Positions 56,144-64,000 of a DNA stretch of 64,000 bases are shown one piece after another. This DNA is from Candidatus Saccharimonadota bacterium (GTDB lineage Bacteria > Patescibacteriota > Saccharimonadia > Saccharimonadales > Saccharimonadaceae). Made by a program: the position numbers and the translations under genes. The stretch is taken from the NCBI GenBank assembly GCA_009777315.1, contig WRMD01000001.1, positions 1 through 64,000 on the forward strand, given 5' to 3'. Within the stretch, counting starts at the first letter, position 1. Each line of letters begins with the position of its first letter. The notes under the pieces are model-generated. The model was not told where the DNA came from. It saw only the letters and a list, made by a program, of their open reading frames with translations, and searched no databases.

Positions 56144-57586
56144 ATGGGCTTCATGGAAAAAGTCAAGAAGATGTTGACACAGCCGATTGGTGGAACTGGT
56201 AAAGCCCAGCCCCAGAAGCAAGCGGCAGCGCCGGTGCCGACAGTGCCGATAGCGACGGCGATTGTGCCGGGTCAGGCAAAAACGAGTGTGTCGATTGAAG
56301 AGGTGATGAACTCGGTGGCGGATGGGATCGTGGCGTTGGACCGCTCGGGGACGATACGACTGATAAATGTAGCGGCGGCGAGGCTGGCGGGGTTTGCGAA
56401 TTCGGCGGACGCGGTGGGGCTGAACTACGCAAGCGTGTTGCAGTTGGTGGATGTGGCGGGAGCGCCGCTGGAAGAAAGGCATAATCCGCTGATTAAGGCG
56501 CTGACGAATAATGAGACGATGACGACGCGGGATTTCAGCTTGGTGAGTCGGGAGAATCAGAAGAGGACGCCGGTGGAGCTGACGACTTCGTATGACAAGC
56601 TGGACGACGCGATAATCGTGACGTATCGGGATATCTCGCAGGAGTTAAAGGAAGATGGCGAGCAGATGGAGTTTATCTCGACAGCGAGCCATGAGATGCG
56701 GACGCCGATTGCGTCGATTGAGGGGTATTTGGGGTTGGCGCTTAATGAAAAGAGCGCGACGATAGATGCGCGGGCGCGAGAATATTTGGTGAAGGCGCAT
56801 GAGGCGAGCCAGCATCTAGGGAAATTGTTTAAGGATCTGCTGGATGCGACGCAGGCATCGGATCAGCGGCTGAAAGCGAGTTTGGAGCCGGTGGAGATGA
56901 CGGAGCTGGTGCGGAATGTGGTGAGTGGGTTTTCGCCGATGGTGGCGCAGAAGAATCTGGTGCTTTTGTTTAACTCGATACCGCTGTCGCAAGCTACGGC
57001 TGATCATCAGTTGACGCAAAAGTTGTTTGCTAGGGTGGATCCGGGGTTTGTGCGAGAGATTGTGAATAATTTGATGGAGAACGCGATTAAATATACACCG
57101 GCGGGACGGATTGAGGTGACGGTGCAGGGTAGCCAAAATGAGGTGGTGGTGTCGGTGCGAGATAGTGGCGTGGGGATTTCCGCGGATGATTTGCCGCATA
57201 TTTTTCAGAAGTTTTATCGGTCGGATAACTCGGATACGCGGACAATTAACGGGACGGGGCTGGGGCTGTATATCGCGCGGGCGCGGACTGAGGCGATGGA
57301 TGGGCAGCTGTCGGCGGATAGTACGTTTGGGCGTGGGTCGATATTTTTCCTGAGGCTACCGCGGATGACGGATGAGGAGTTTGACAAGGAGCGGGGGTTG
57401 GCGGATAATCAATTGGAGATGCCGAGTGCGGAAGAGCGGGCGGCGACGGTGCCAGCAGTAGCGCCTGCGGGACAAACAGTCGTCCAGGGTGCACCAGCGC
57501 TTCCAGCGCAACCTGCGGCTACGCCCGCACCTGTTCAGCAGCAAGTTCAAGTGGCGGAGCAGCCAGTAATAAATCAAGGAGGATAG
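56144..57586 (+). CDS. PAS-containing sensor histidine kinase
   Basis: FISTASHEMRTPIASIEGYL, NNLMENAIKYTP, VRDSGVGIS, GTGLGLYIAR. Confidence 0.95.
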   Translation: MGFMEKVKKMLTQPIGGTGKAQPQKQAAAPVPTVPIATAIVPGQAKTSVSIEEVMNSVADGIVALDRSGTIRLINVAAARLAGFANSADAVGLNYASVLQLVDVAGAPLEERHNPLIKALTNNETMTTRDFSLVSRENQKRTPVELTTSYDKLDDAIIVTYRDISQELKEDGEQMEFISTASHEMRTPIASIEGYLGLALNEKSATIDARAREYLVKAHEASQHLGKLFKDLLDATQASDQRLKASLEPVEMTELVRNVVSGFSPMVAQKNLVLLFNSIPLSQATADHQLTQKLFARVDPGFVREIVNNLMENAIKYTPAGRIEVTVQGSQNEVVVSVRDSGVGISADDLPHIFQKFYRSDNSDTRTINGTGLGLYIARARTEAMDGQLSADSTFGRGSIFFLRLPRMTDEEFDKERGLADNQLEMPSAEERAATVPAVAPAGQTVVQGAPALPAQPAATPAPVQQQVQVAEQPVINQGG

Positions 57587-58381
57587 ATGGATCAGAAGAA
57601 GGTTCTGATTGTAGAAGACGACGCGGCGCTGGGGGAGATTTATGACGTGCGGCTGAAGAATGAGGGTTATCAGGTGACGTTGGCACATGACGGCGAGGAG
57701 GCGTTGCAAAAAGTGACGCAGATTAAGCCGGATTTGGTGCTGAGCGATGTGATGATGCCAAAGATTAGTGGGTTTGATGTGCTGGATGTGATACGATCGA
57801 CGCCGGAAACGAAAGATACAAAGGTGATAATGATGACGGCGCTGTCGGGGAGTGAGCATCAGGATCGTGGGCAGAAGCTGGGGGTGGATTTGTATATGGT
57901 GAAGAGTCAGGTGGGGATTGAGGATATTGTGAATGCGGTGAATCAGCTATTGGGTGGTGGGACCGGGACGAGTACGCCGACGGCGAATGTGCCGGGGGCG
58001 GTGGCGCCGGCGACGACGCCTGTGGTGCCACCGGCAGCGGCCGCGCCTGCGGCGCCGAGTGTTCCAGCTCCGGCTGCGCCGACAACAGCAGTGCCGATAG
58101 CGACTGTTCCTGCTGTGCCTGCTCCGGCGCCTCCGAATGCTCCCGCGGCATCAGAGTTTGCGCCGCCGACTGCTCCGTCTACGGAAGCACCAGCAGCGAC
58201 GACTGTGCCGGTAACGACACCGGATGTACCGGTGGCGATAAATGTAACGACGGGACCAGCGTCAGAAGCGAGTGCTCCTGTTGCACCGGCTACTATGGGA
58301 CAGCCGCCGACTTCTTCTTCGCCTATCATTGATGCGGATAAGATAGTAGCGACGCCACCTGGGCCGACTTCGGTATTTTAA
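57587..58381 (+). CDS. Response regulator receiver protein with long Pro/Ala/Thr-rich tail
   Basis: KKVLIVEDDAALGEIYDVRL, DLVLSDVMMPKISGFDVL, then low-complexity tail. Confidence 0.93.
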   Translation: MDQKKVLIVEDDAALGEIYDVRLKNEGYQVTLAHDGEEALQKVTQIKPDLVLSDVMMPKISGFDVLDVIRSTPETKDTKVIMMTALSGSEHQDRGQKLGVDLYMVKSQVGIEDIVNAVNQLLGGGTGTSTPTANVPGAVAPATTPVVPPAAAAPAAPSVPAPAAPTTAVPIATVPAVPAPAPPNAPAASEFAPPTAPSTEAPAATTVPVTTPDVPVAINVTTGPASEASAPVAPATMGQPPTSSSPIIDADKIVATPPGPTSVF

Positions 58382-58387
58382 GATTGT

Positions 58388-59050
58388 ATGCGGTTAAATA
58401 AGTACTTGGCGCTGGCTCTGGGGATCTCGCGGCGGGAGGCTGATGAATTGGTGGCTTCGGGGCGAGTGGAGCAGCGGGGCGAGGATGTGCTGGTGGATGG
58501 TAAGGTGGTGAAGCCGATGCCGTATAAGTATTTGGCGTTTCATAAGCCGGTGGGGTATGTGTCGAGTCGGCGGGCGCAAGGCCAAGCGCCAACGATATAT
58601 GAGATTTTGCCGGAGAAATATCATCATTTGAAGCCGGTGGGGCGGCTGGATAAGGATAGCTCGGGGATAATATTATTGACGAATGATGGGGATTTTGCGG
58701 AGCGGATGACGCATCCGAAATATGAGAAAGAAAAATTATATGAGGTGGAGTTGGATCATGATTTGACGCCGCTACATCAGCAGATGATAGCGGATTTTGG
58801 GGTGGATTTGCCAGATGGGAAGAGTAAGATGGGGTTAGCGAGGCGGGATGAGGGGTATGGGGACGGGAAAGGGGAGCGACGTGAGTGGTCGGTGACGCTA
58901 AAAGAAGGGCGGAATCGGCAGATTCGGCGGACGTTTGGGGCTCTGGGGTATACGGTGGTGGGGTTGCATCGGGTGAAGTTTGGGGTGTATGAACTAGCGG
59001 AGTTACCGACGGGGGAGTGGCAGGAGTTTACTATAAGAAACCAAGGTTAG
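58388..59050 (+). CDS. RsuA/RluB-family pseudouridine synthase
   Basis: S4 domain RLNKYLALALGISRREADELV; HKPVGYVSS; PVGRLDKDSSGIILLTNDGDFAERMTHP; EGRNRQIRRTFGALGYTV. Confidence 0.95.
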   Translation: MRLNKYLALALGISRREADELVASGRVEQRGEDVLVDGKVVKPMPYKYLAFHKPVGYVSSRRAQGQAPTIYEILPEKYHHLKPVGRLDKDSSGIILLTNDGDFAERMTHPKYEKEKLYEVELDHDLTPLHQQMIADFGVDLPDGKSKMGLARRDEGYGDGKGERREWSVTLKEGRNRQIRRTFGALGYTVVGLHRVKFGVYELAELPTGEWQEFTIRNQG

Positions 59051-59062
59051 GGAAACAACGAG

Positions 59063-59083
59063 CCCCCTGCTTTATGCAGGGGG
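59063..59083. terminator. Hairpin, terminator-like
   Basis: CCCCCTGC-TTTAT-GCAGGGGG, flanked by AACGA/TCGTT. Confidence 0.6.
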
Positions 59084-59123
59084 TGTCGTTGGTTGGAGTC
59101 TTCCACCTATGGAGCGGTCAACT

Positions 59124-59822
59124 CTATTTTTTTCGGCTGATGACGAAGTAACCACCGGCGGTAGCAAGAGCTACTGCACCAGCGATACCAGTCGCAACTG
59201 CTACCGGACCAGTTGGGGGTAGCGGTGGTGGCGTTGGTGGAGGGGTATCACATGGGAGACCGTCCACGATAATGCTCACGTCGTAACGATTGGTGTTGGT
59301 GATGATATTACGGGTATCGTTATCATAACCGGTTACTTGTGCGTTCCAGTGGTAGGCGTTGCGGCCACACTTAAGCTGATCGACAGCTGGAACTTTGATG
59401 TTGAATCGAACTGTTGCGGAACCAGAGCCGTCGCTCGGATTGTAAATACCGAAACGGCCAAGGCTAAACTGCTGGGTAATATCCTGGCTGTTGATGAACT
59501 GGCCATCAGGGAACTGGCGGCTAAACACGCGAGCAGAGTTACCTACTACGGTGAGTTGACCGCTAACGTTCATGTTAGCCCGAACGTCAAGTCGGATACC
59601 AGCAAGGGTAGTTGTGTTGTAGACTATAAACATAGCCTCGACAACTTCGCCCGGTTGAGCGACGATGTCTTTTTGGAACGCGCCGGTCGAGTTAAGTCGT
59701 CGAACGCCGGCTACGATCGTTGGGTCACCGATGGGGCCAGCCGAAACTGGTGCCACCATAGCAACTGTCGCAACAGTCGCCGCAGCCGCAGCTGCCAGGA
59801 CACGATTAAAAGCTTTTTTCAT
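59124..59822 (-). CDS. Secreted surface protein with LPXTG-type sorting signal
   Basis: Signal peptide; C-terminus LPPTGPVAVATGIAGAVALATAGGYFVISRKK (LPXTG + TM + basic tail). Confidence 0.82.
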   Translation of the reverse strand: MKKAFNRVLAAAAAATVATVAMVAPVSAGPIGDPTIVAGVRRLNSTGAFQKDIVAQPGEVVEAMFIVYNTTTLAGIRLDVRANMNVSGQLTVVGNSARVFSRQFPDGQFINSQDITQQFSLGRFGIYNPSDGSGSATVRFNIKVPAVDQLKCGRNAYHWNAQVTGYDNDTRNIITNTNRYDVSIIVDGLPCDTPPPTPPPLPPTGPVAVATGIAGAVALATAGGYFVISRKK

Positions 59823-60124
59823 TAAAAACTCCTTTCAATGTAACTTGTTAGTCACTTTAACAATTTGCATGGTAAAAACCACGCTTCATCAGCCGAATTG
59901 TTAAAATGCCTCTCCCGACCAACAAGTCAGATTACTAACTACGAGATAATACTAGTGTATAGGGTAAGTGGGGGAGTTGCAAGCATGATCGCTTTGCAAA
60001 CTCCCCGCAGGCTCTTCTATACAAAAAGTCGAGCTAAGGTACTCACCCCTGTTGTATTGCAGGTGGTGCTATATATGGGCGGATTGACGCTCCGCTAAAG
60101 GCGTTAAAGTTTTGAGAGAGTTGT

Positions 60125-62374
60125 TTAGTGCCATCCGGCGGGGTCGTCACCATCGACTCCGGTTCCAGAGCCTCCCGGTAAGAGTTCGGTCGGGGTATCC
60201 TGACCTTTTTCTTCTGGTGGGGGTTGGAGGGAGGGGTCGGATGGGAAGTCGTATTCCCTGGGGTGGCCGGCTTCTTCGGGGACGTCAACTCCGGGTGTAC
60301 CGCCCCAATGGTCGGGGTAGTTGCCGGGTGGGACGTCTTGCCATTGCTCGACGTACCGGAGGTAATTGACGATGACCGTGGTGTTGCCGGTGACGTTGTT
60401 TAGGGTGTACATGGCGCTACCGCCACTTGCTGTCCAACCGGATGGGGGGCTGTCGTGACCGCCGACGGAGCTACCGTTGATGGTCATACCGCTAAATGTG
60501 TGGAACCTTTCGTTTGGCCCCAACACAACCCTGCCTACAGCGCCGCCCGTACCGACGTCGCCGATGCGGAAAGTTGCTGACTGGTTGGTTGTTCGGATGG
60601 TCTGGGTGCTGACGGTTTCGACTACAGCGTGTGTCATTGTGTCAATTAGGCGAATGGTAACGGTTACGTCCCATTCTTGGGCTGCGGCCGGGCGACGGAT
60701 ATAGTAGGCGTTGACCGTTCTATTAGCGGTAATATTGCTAATAGTGTGGCTTTGGCCTCTGGTGACGTTGGTTCCGTCGACATTGTGCAGCTCGTGCGCG
60801 TGTCCACCGTGGGTCAATGTTCCGGGGATGGTGTGACTGCCGCCAACTTGGATAGTGTGGGTGGTGGTGCCGGCGCGGGTCCAGTTAGCGGTACCCTGCT
60901 CGGCGACGTAGTTGTTGACGGTTAGGGTCACAGTCGTGGGCTGGTTGCGTACATAAACCGCGCGGAGCAAGGTGTTACCAGTAGGCGTAAAGCTGAAACT
61001 GGTGCCACTGGCGTTATGCCTCCGAATAAACGTTTGGCCGTTGCTGCTGTATTCCCTGACTTCACTAATAGTGTAGTCATTCGACCTTGGCAGGTTGAAG
61101 CTCATGGCTCGGTTAATCGGGCCCGTCTTCGAATCCCTTTGAGTGCCGGGTACCAGCATATAGTTGCCGCCTGACACATATACATGGTCCATGATGACGG
61201 TAACGTTTTGTGGCTGCGGCGGTGGGGTCGGGCCGGGGGGAGTAGGAGTAGGAGTAGCATCCGCTGCTCGCAAATAGTATGCGTGCAGGGTCATGTTGCC
61301 TGAAACCGTGACCGTAAAGCCTTGGCCACGCGCCCCATCCCGGTCGTTGACTCGGATGAGCTCGTGGGTGTGGCCGCCGTAACTGAATGTCCCAGGGACG
61401 GTATGGCTACTGCCGACGTTGACTGTGAAGGTTTGGGTGCCCGCGCTGGTCCATTGAGTTGCTCCCGATTGGGCCACGTAATTGTTTACTGTGACCGTGA
61501 CGGTTTGCGGTTGCGGAGTTTCTCCTCCCTCGCCCGGTGGTATTCCCGGTGGGCGATGGCTGTCATCCCGTGGCACGTCTCTGATGACGTGTCTTTCGGT
61601 CAGGATGTTGAAGCACTCAATCAACGCGTAGGCTACTTGGCCGTCGGCGAAGGTAAAGGTGCCGACATGGCGTTGGTCAGCCGTGAGGTTGATGTTCCAC
61701 GGGTTATATCGGAACCCTGGAACTCGGTTGGACTGGCTGAAAGACTGCCGCGTGCTGTTGAAGTACGTATTGTAAAACGCGCTCCAACCGATGTTGTTAC
61801 GGAAAGTGCCAAAAGGTTGCGCCGTAAAACCAACAATTTCCTTGCCGCCGTTCCCGGGCGCCGCGTGGTTAAACGTGGTCGCAATGTCCGGGTAGAGCCT
61901 CCAGGTGGAATTGAAGTATTCCATCATTTTGGCTTCGCGTTCGGCGTGGGGCAAGTGTGCGTAAGTGCGATACCACGCGTCGAGCATGATAAAGCTTACG
62001 GAGTTGTTGTGGTCGTTTGCCGAGGTCCGGGTAGGGTCGGTTTCGCTACCTACCAGGGGTTGTTCGGCTCCTTCGTTGGTTTCGCCCGGGTTATTGGTTT
62101 CGGGGTTGTTGGTTTCGTCGAGGTTGCTAGCGTCGCTAGGCAGCTCGGGGAACTCCGGGAAATCGTCCAACGGGGTGTTGTTTTGTGCTAACTGGGTTGA
62201 CCAATCGGCGACAGACGTCGCGGTGCCGGACTGCGAAAACAGATTGCAGCCGGACAGGAAAACTACGCTCATGACGAGCATGACAGTGAGGAGTAATCCT
62301 CTTGTTGTGACCATCGCCAGCCCAGGGGCAGTGGCGACAGTCCGGGTGGTGCTGAGGTTCTCGGTCTTTTTCAT
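60125..62374 (-). CDS. Large lipoprotein with tandem beta-type repeats
   Basis: Lipobox VVFLSGCN; repeated VNNYVA...TWTSAGT..H.V.VG.SHT.PGT..(Y/H)GGH.HEL modules. Confidence 0.8.
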   Translation of the reverse strand: MKKTENLSTTRTVATAPGLAMVTTRGLLLTVMLVMSVVFLSGCNLFSQSGTATSVADWSTQLAQNNTPLDDFPEFPELPSDASNLDETNNPETNNPGETNEGAEQPLVGSETDPTRTSANDHNNSVSFIMLDAWYRTYAHLPHAEREAKMMEYFNSTWRLYPDIATTFNHAAPGNGGKEIVGFTAQPFGTFRNNIGWSAFYNTYFNSTRQSFSQSNRVPGFRYNPWNINLTADQRHVGTFTFADGQVAYALIECFNILTERHVIRDVPRDDSHRPPGIPPGEGGETPQPQTVTVTVNNYVAQSGATQWTSAGTQTFTVNVGSSHTVPGTFSYGGHTHELIRVNDRDGARGQGFTVTVSGNMTLHAYYLRAADATPTPTPPGPTPPPQPQNVTVIMDHVYVSGGNYMLVPGTQRDSKTGPINRAMSFNLPRSNDYTISEVREYSSNGQTFIRRHNASGTSFSFTPTGNTLLRAVYVRNQPTTVTLTVNNYVAEQGTANWTRAGTTTHTIQVGGSHTIPGTLTHGGHAHELHNVDGTNVTRGQSHTISNITANRTVNAYYIRRPAAAQEWDVTVTIRLIDTMTHAVVETVSTQTIRTTNQSATFRIGDVGTGGAVGRVVLGPNERFHTFSGMTINGSSVGGHDSPPSGWTASGGSAMYTLNNVTGNTTVIVNYLRYVEQWQDVPPGNYPDHWGGTPGVDVPEEAGHPREYDFPSDPSLQPPPEEKGQDTPTELLPGGSGTGVDGDDPAGWH

Positions 62375-62835
62375 GGAAAAGGGCCCCTTTCTTCAATAGA
62401 TTTTTTTGGTATTCTACACGGCCTGAAGCCGATCGTAGCTTGGTATGGTTGTCGATGACGAAATCGTCGGGTAGTACGGGAAATCTAATCTATATAGAAA
62501 CAGCAAAAGCTGGTAATATGGGGGTGGTTTTAACATCTCTCTCTGGTGCTTTGCACCATCCTGACACTAGCGGTTTAGTTCTAGTACCAGGGCGGTGCAT
62601 AGCACGCAAATTCGTTGTTAATAATCTGACTTGTTAAATCGCGTCTCTAGACGCTCGATCTAGTCGACCATCCATTGACTGTTTCCATTATAGCACACCA
62701 GGTCTCAAAAGTCAATAGATTTCAAGCATTATATAAGCATTTTGAGGCAAAAACTAGTGTTTTAGCATGAAATGCTTATGTTTTTGGGGATTTTAGGGTT
62801 GTCTATGGGGTAAAGATGTGTTAAAATAACGCTGT

Positions 62836-62912
62836 GGTGAGCGTAGCTCAGTTGGTAGAGCCCCGGGTTGTGGTTCCGGTTGTCGCGGGTTCGAGCCCCG
62901 TCGCTCACCCCA
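62836..62912 (+). tRNA. tRNA-His(GTG), CCA encoded
   Basis: 8-bp acceptor GGTGAGCG/CGCTCACC (G-1 encoded), anticodon loop TTGTGGT. Confidence 0.93.
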
Positions 62913-62981
62913 CAGTGAGCCTGCGCGAGCCTGATAATCGGCTTTAGAAAGCCTCACGGACAGTTAAAAAATGGTGACAAT

Positions 62982-63057
62982 GGCCCCATAGCCAAGTGGT
63001 TAAGGCACAGGGTTTTCATCCCTGCATACGTGGGTTCGATCCCCGCTGGGGTCACCA
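62982..63057 (+). tRNA. tRNA-Glu(TTC), CCA encoded
   Basis: GGCCCCA/TGGGGTC acceptor; CAGGG-TTTTCAT-CCCTG. Confidence 0.92.
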
Positions 63058-63061
63058 TTAA

Positions 63062-63136
63062 GGCCTCATCGTCTAACGGTTAGGACACCAGGTTCTCATC
63101 CTGGCAATCGGAGTTCGATTCTCCGTGAGGTCACCA
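63062..63136 (+). tRNA. tRNA-Glu(CTC), CCA encoded
   Basis: GGCCTCA/TGAGGTC acceptor; CCAGG-TTCTCAT-CCTGG. Confidence 0.92.
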
Positions 63137-63191
63137 TGATAGACAGTGGTGAAATGAAAAAGCACCTCTGGACAAAGGAAACGATCTTGAT

Positions 63192-63785
63192 ATGAAATTA
63201 TTACCTAAAATCTTAATCGGCTTAGGTTCTACAACAGCGGTAGTTGCTACTACTGCCGTCATTAACCCATTCGGGATAGCAAATAGCGTTCCTGTAATTA
63301 GCCAAGCAAGAGAGGCCTATTTAATGGGAAGAATCATGGCTGGCACGGATCCAAAGGATATTGCCAGCGAAAAAGAAATCTGCTTACTCAGCGATAAATA
63401 TGAACACGGAAGGTATACTTGGTTTGACGAGCCGCATTATGCAGGTATGCAACAGCAACAGATAGAAAAGGAAGTTCCAGAACGAGATCCTAATAATCGC
63501 GGCGCTTACACTGGGAATATGACAACTGTCTATGAGACGGGAGAATATGTTCCAACTTATAAAAACTGTATCGGTTGGAAAGAATCAATCACAGATGATA
63601 AGGGTGTGTATTACGAGTTCAGTTCCCCTGACGATTATATTAGGTGGTTAGATGCCGATCGAGAACGACGCGAACAAGAGGCCGAACAGAGTCGGAGGGA
63701 GTCAGAAGAGACAACGAGACGAATGGAACGAGAAAGGTGCGAAGCCAACAGAGCGCGAGGTTATATATTGGAGGGTTGCGAATGA
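63192..63785 (+). CDS. Hypothetical secreted protein
   Basis: 197 aa, N-terminal signal-like segment, charged C-terminal coiled region. Confidence 0.65.
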   Translation: MKLLPKILIGLGSTTAVVATTAVINPFGIANSVPVISQAREAYLMGRIMAGTDPKDIASEKEICLLSDKYEHGRYTWFDEPHYAGMQQQQIEKEVPERDPNNRGAYTGNMTTVYETGEYVPTYKNCIGWKESITDDKGVYYEFSSPDDYIRWLDADRERREQEAEQSRRESEETTRRMERERCEANRARGYILEGCE

Positions 63786-64000
63786 GCCATTGCTCCACTG
63801 CCCCATATGGGGAGACAAAAATAACATCCGCTTCTGGCAGATGCTATTCCCAGACTGGGCGGTGTCTCAAGAGAGACACTCAGTCAATTTGACCGACACC
63901 AGACTGTTAAGCAGTGCTACTTGACGTAACCTGCACTTCCATTGTATCATATGTTAAGTTATGTGTCAATAGCGGACGGCGTGCCTAAGGTCTAAGGCAG

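Overview
The window looks like a Patescibacteria/CPR chromosome, most likely Candidatus Saccharibacteria judged by gene content and style (inference). Most of it is ordinary housekeeping on both strands: ABC-F ATPase, hrcA-grpE with a CIRCE operator, RNA methyltransferases, two UvrD-type helicases, dus, smpB, xth, aspS, hisS, gltX, ppa, dnaE, PilB/GspE-type ATPase, typA, galU, a histidine kinase/response regulator pair, MacB-like ABC exporters and six tRNAs. It also carries a SipW/TasA-like secretion operon, a TrbL/VirB6-like protein, an LPXTG protein and a repeat-rich lipoprotein. The most striking signal is not an annotated gene class. It is a dispersed family of six promoterless, start-codon-less ~212-224 bp cassettes, plus one decayed copy, located only in intergenic gaps. 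Each cassette begins with an identical 14-bp sequence (CCTTCGCCACTGTC, encoding ...FATV) and ends with a near-identical 35-bp sequence that spans the stop codon (CCCTCCGCTGTGTCTACCCGTAGGGGGTGGGGAGG, encoding ...SLRCVYP*). Between these ends is a completely different but open reading frame that keeps a few scaffold residues (F9, G14, W24-28, C-terminal G.SLRCVYP). All lengths differ by multiples of 3. I read these as silent C-terminal cassettes for a hypervariable surface protein (FISUMP / C-type-lectin-like C-terminus), analogous to pilS or vls donor systems. The first 18 bp of the window read RCVFP*, so a related gene may end just inside the left edge. Other items: many -10 boxes exactly 6 nt upstream of ATG (leaderless transcription), several structured intergenic elements and two small ORFs absent from the ORF track.
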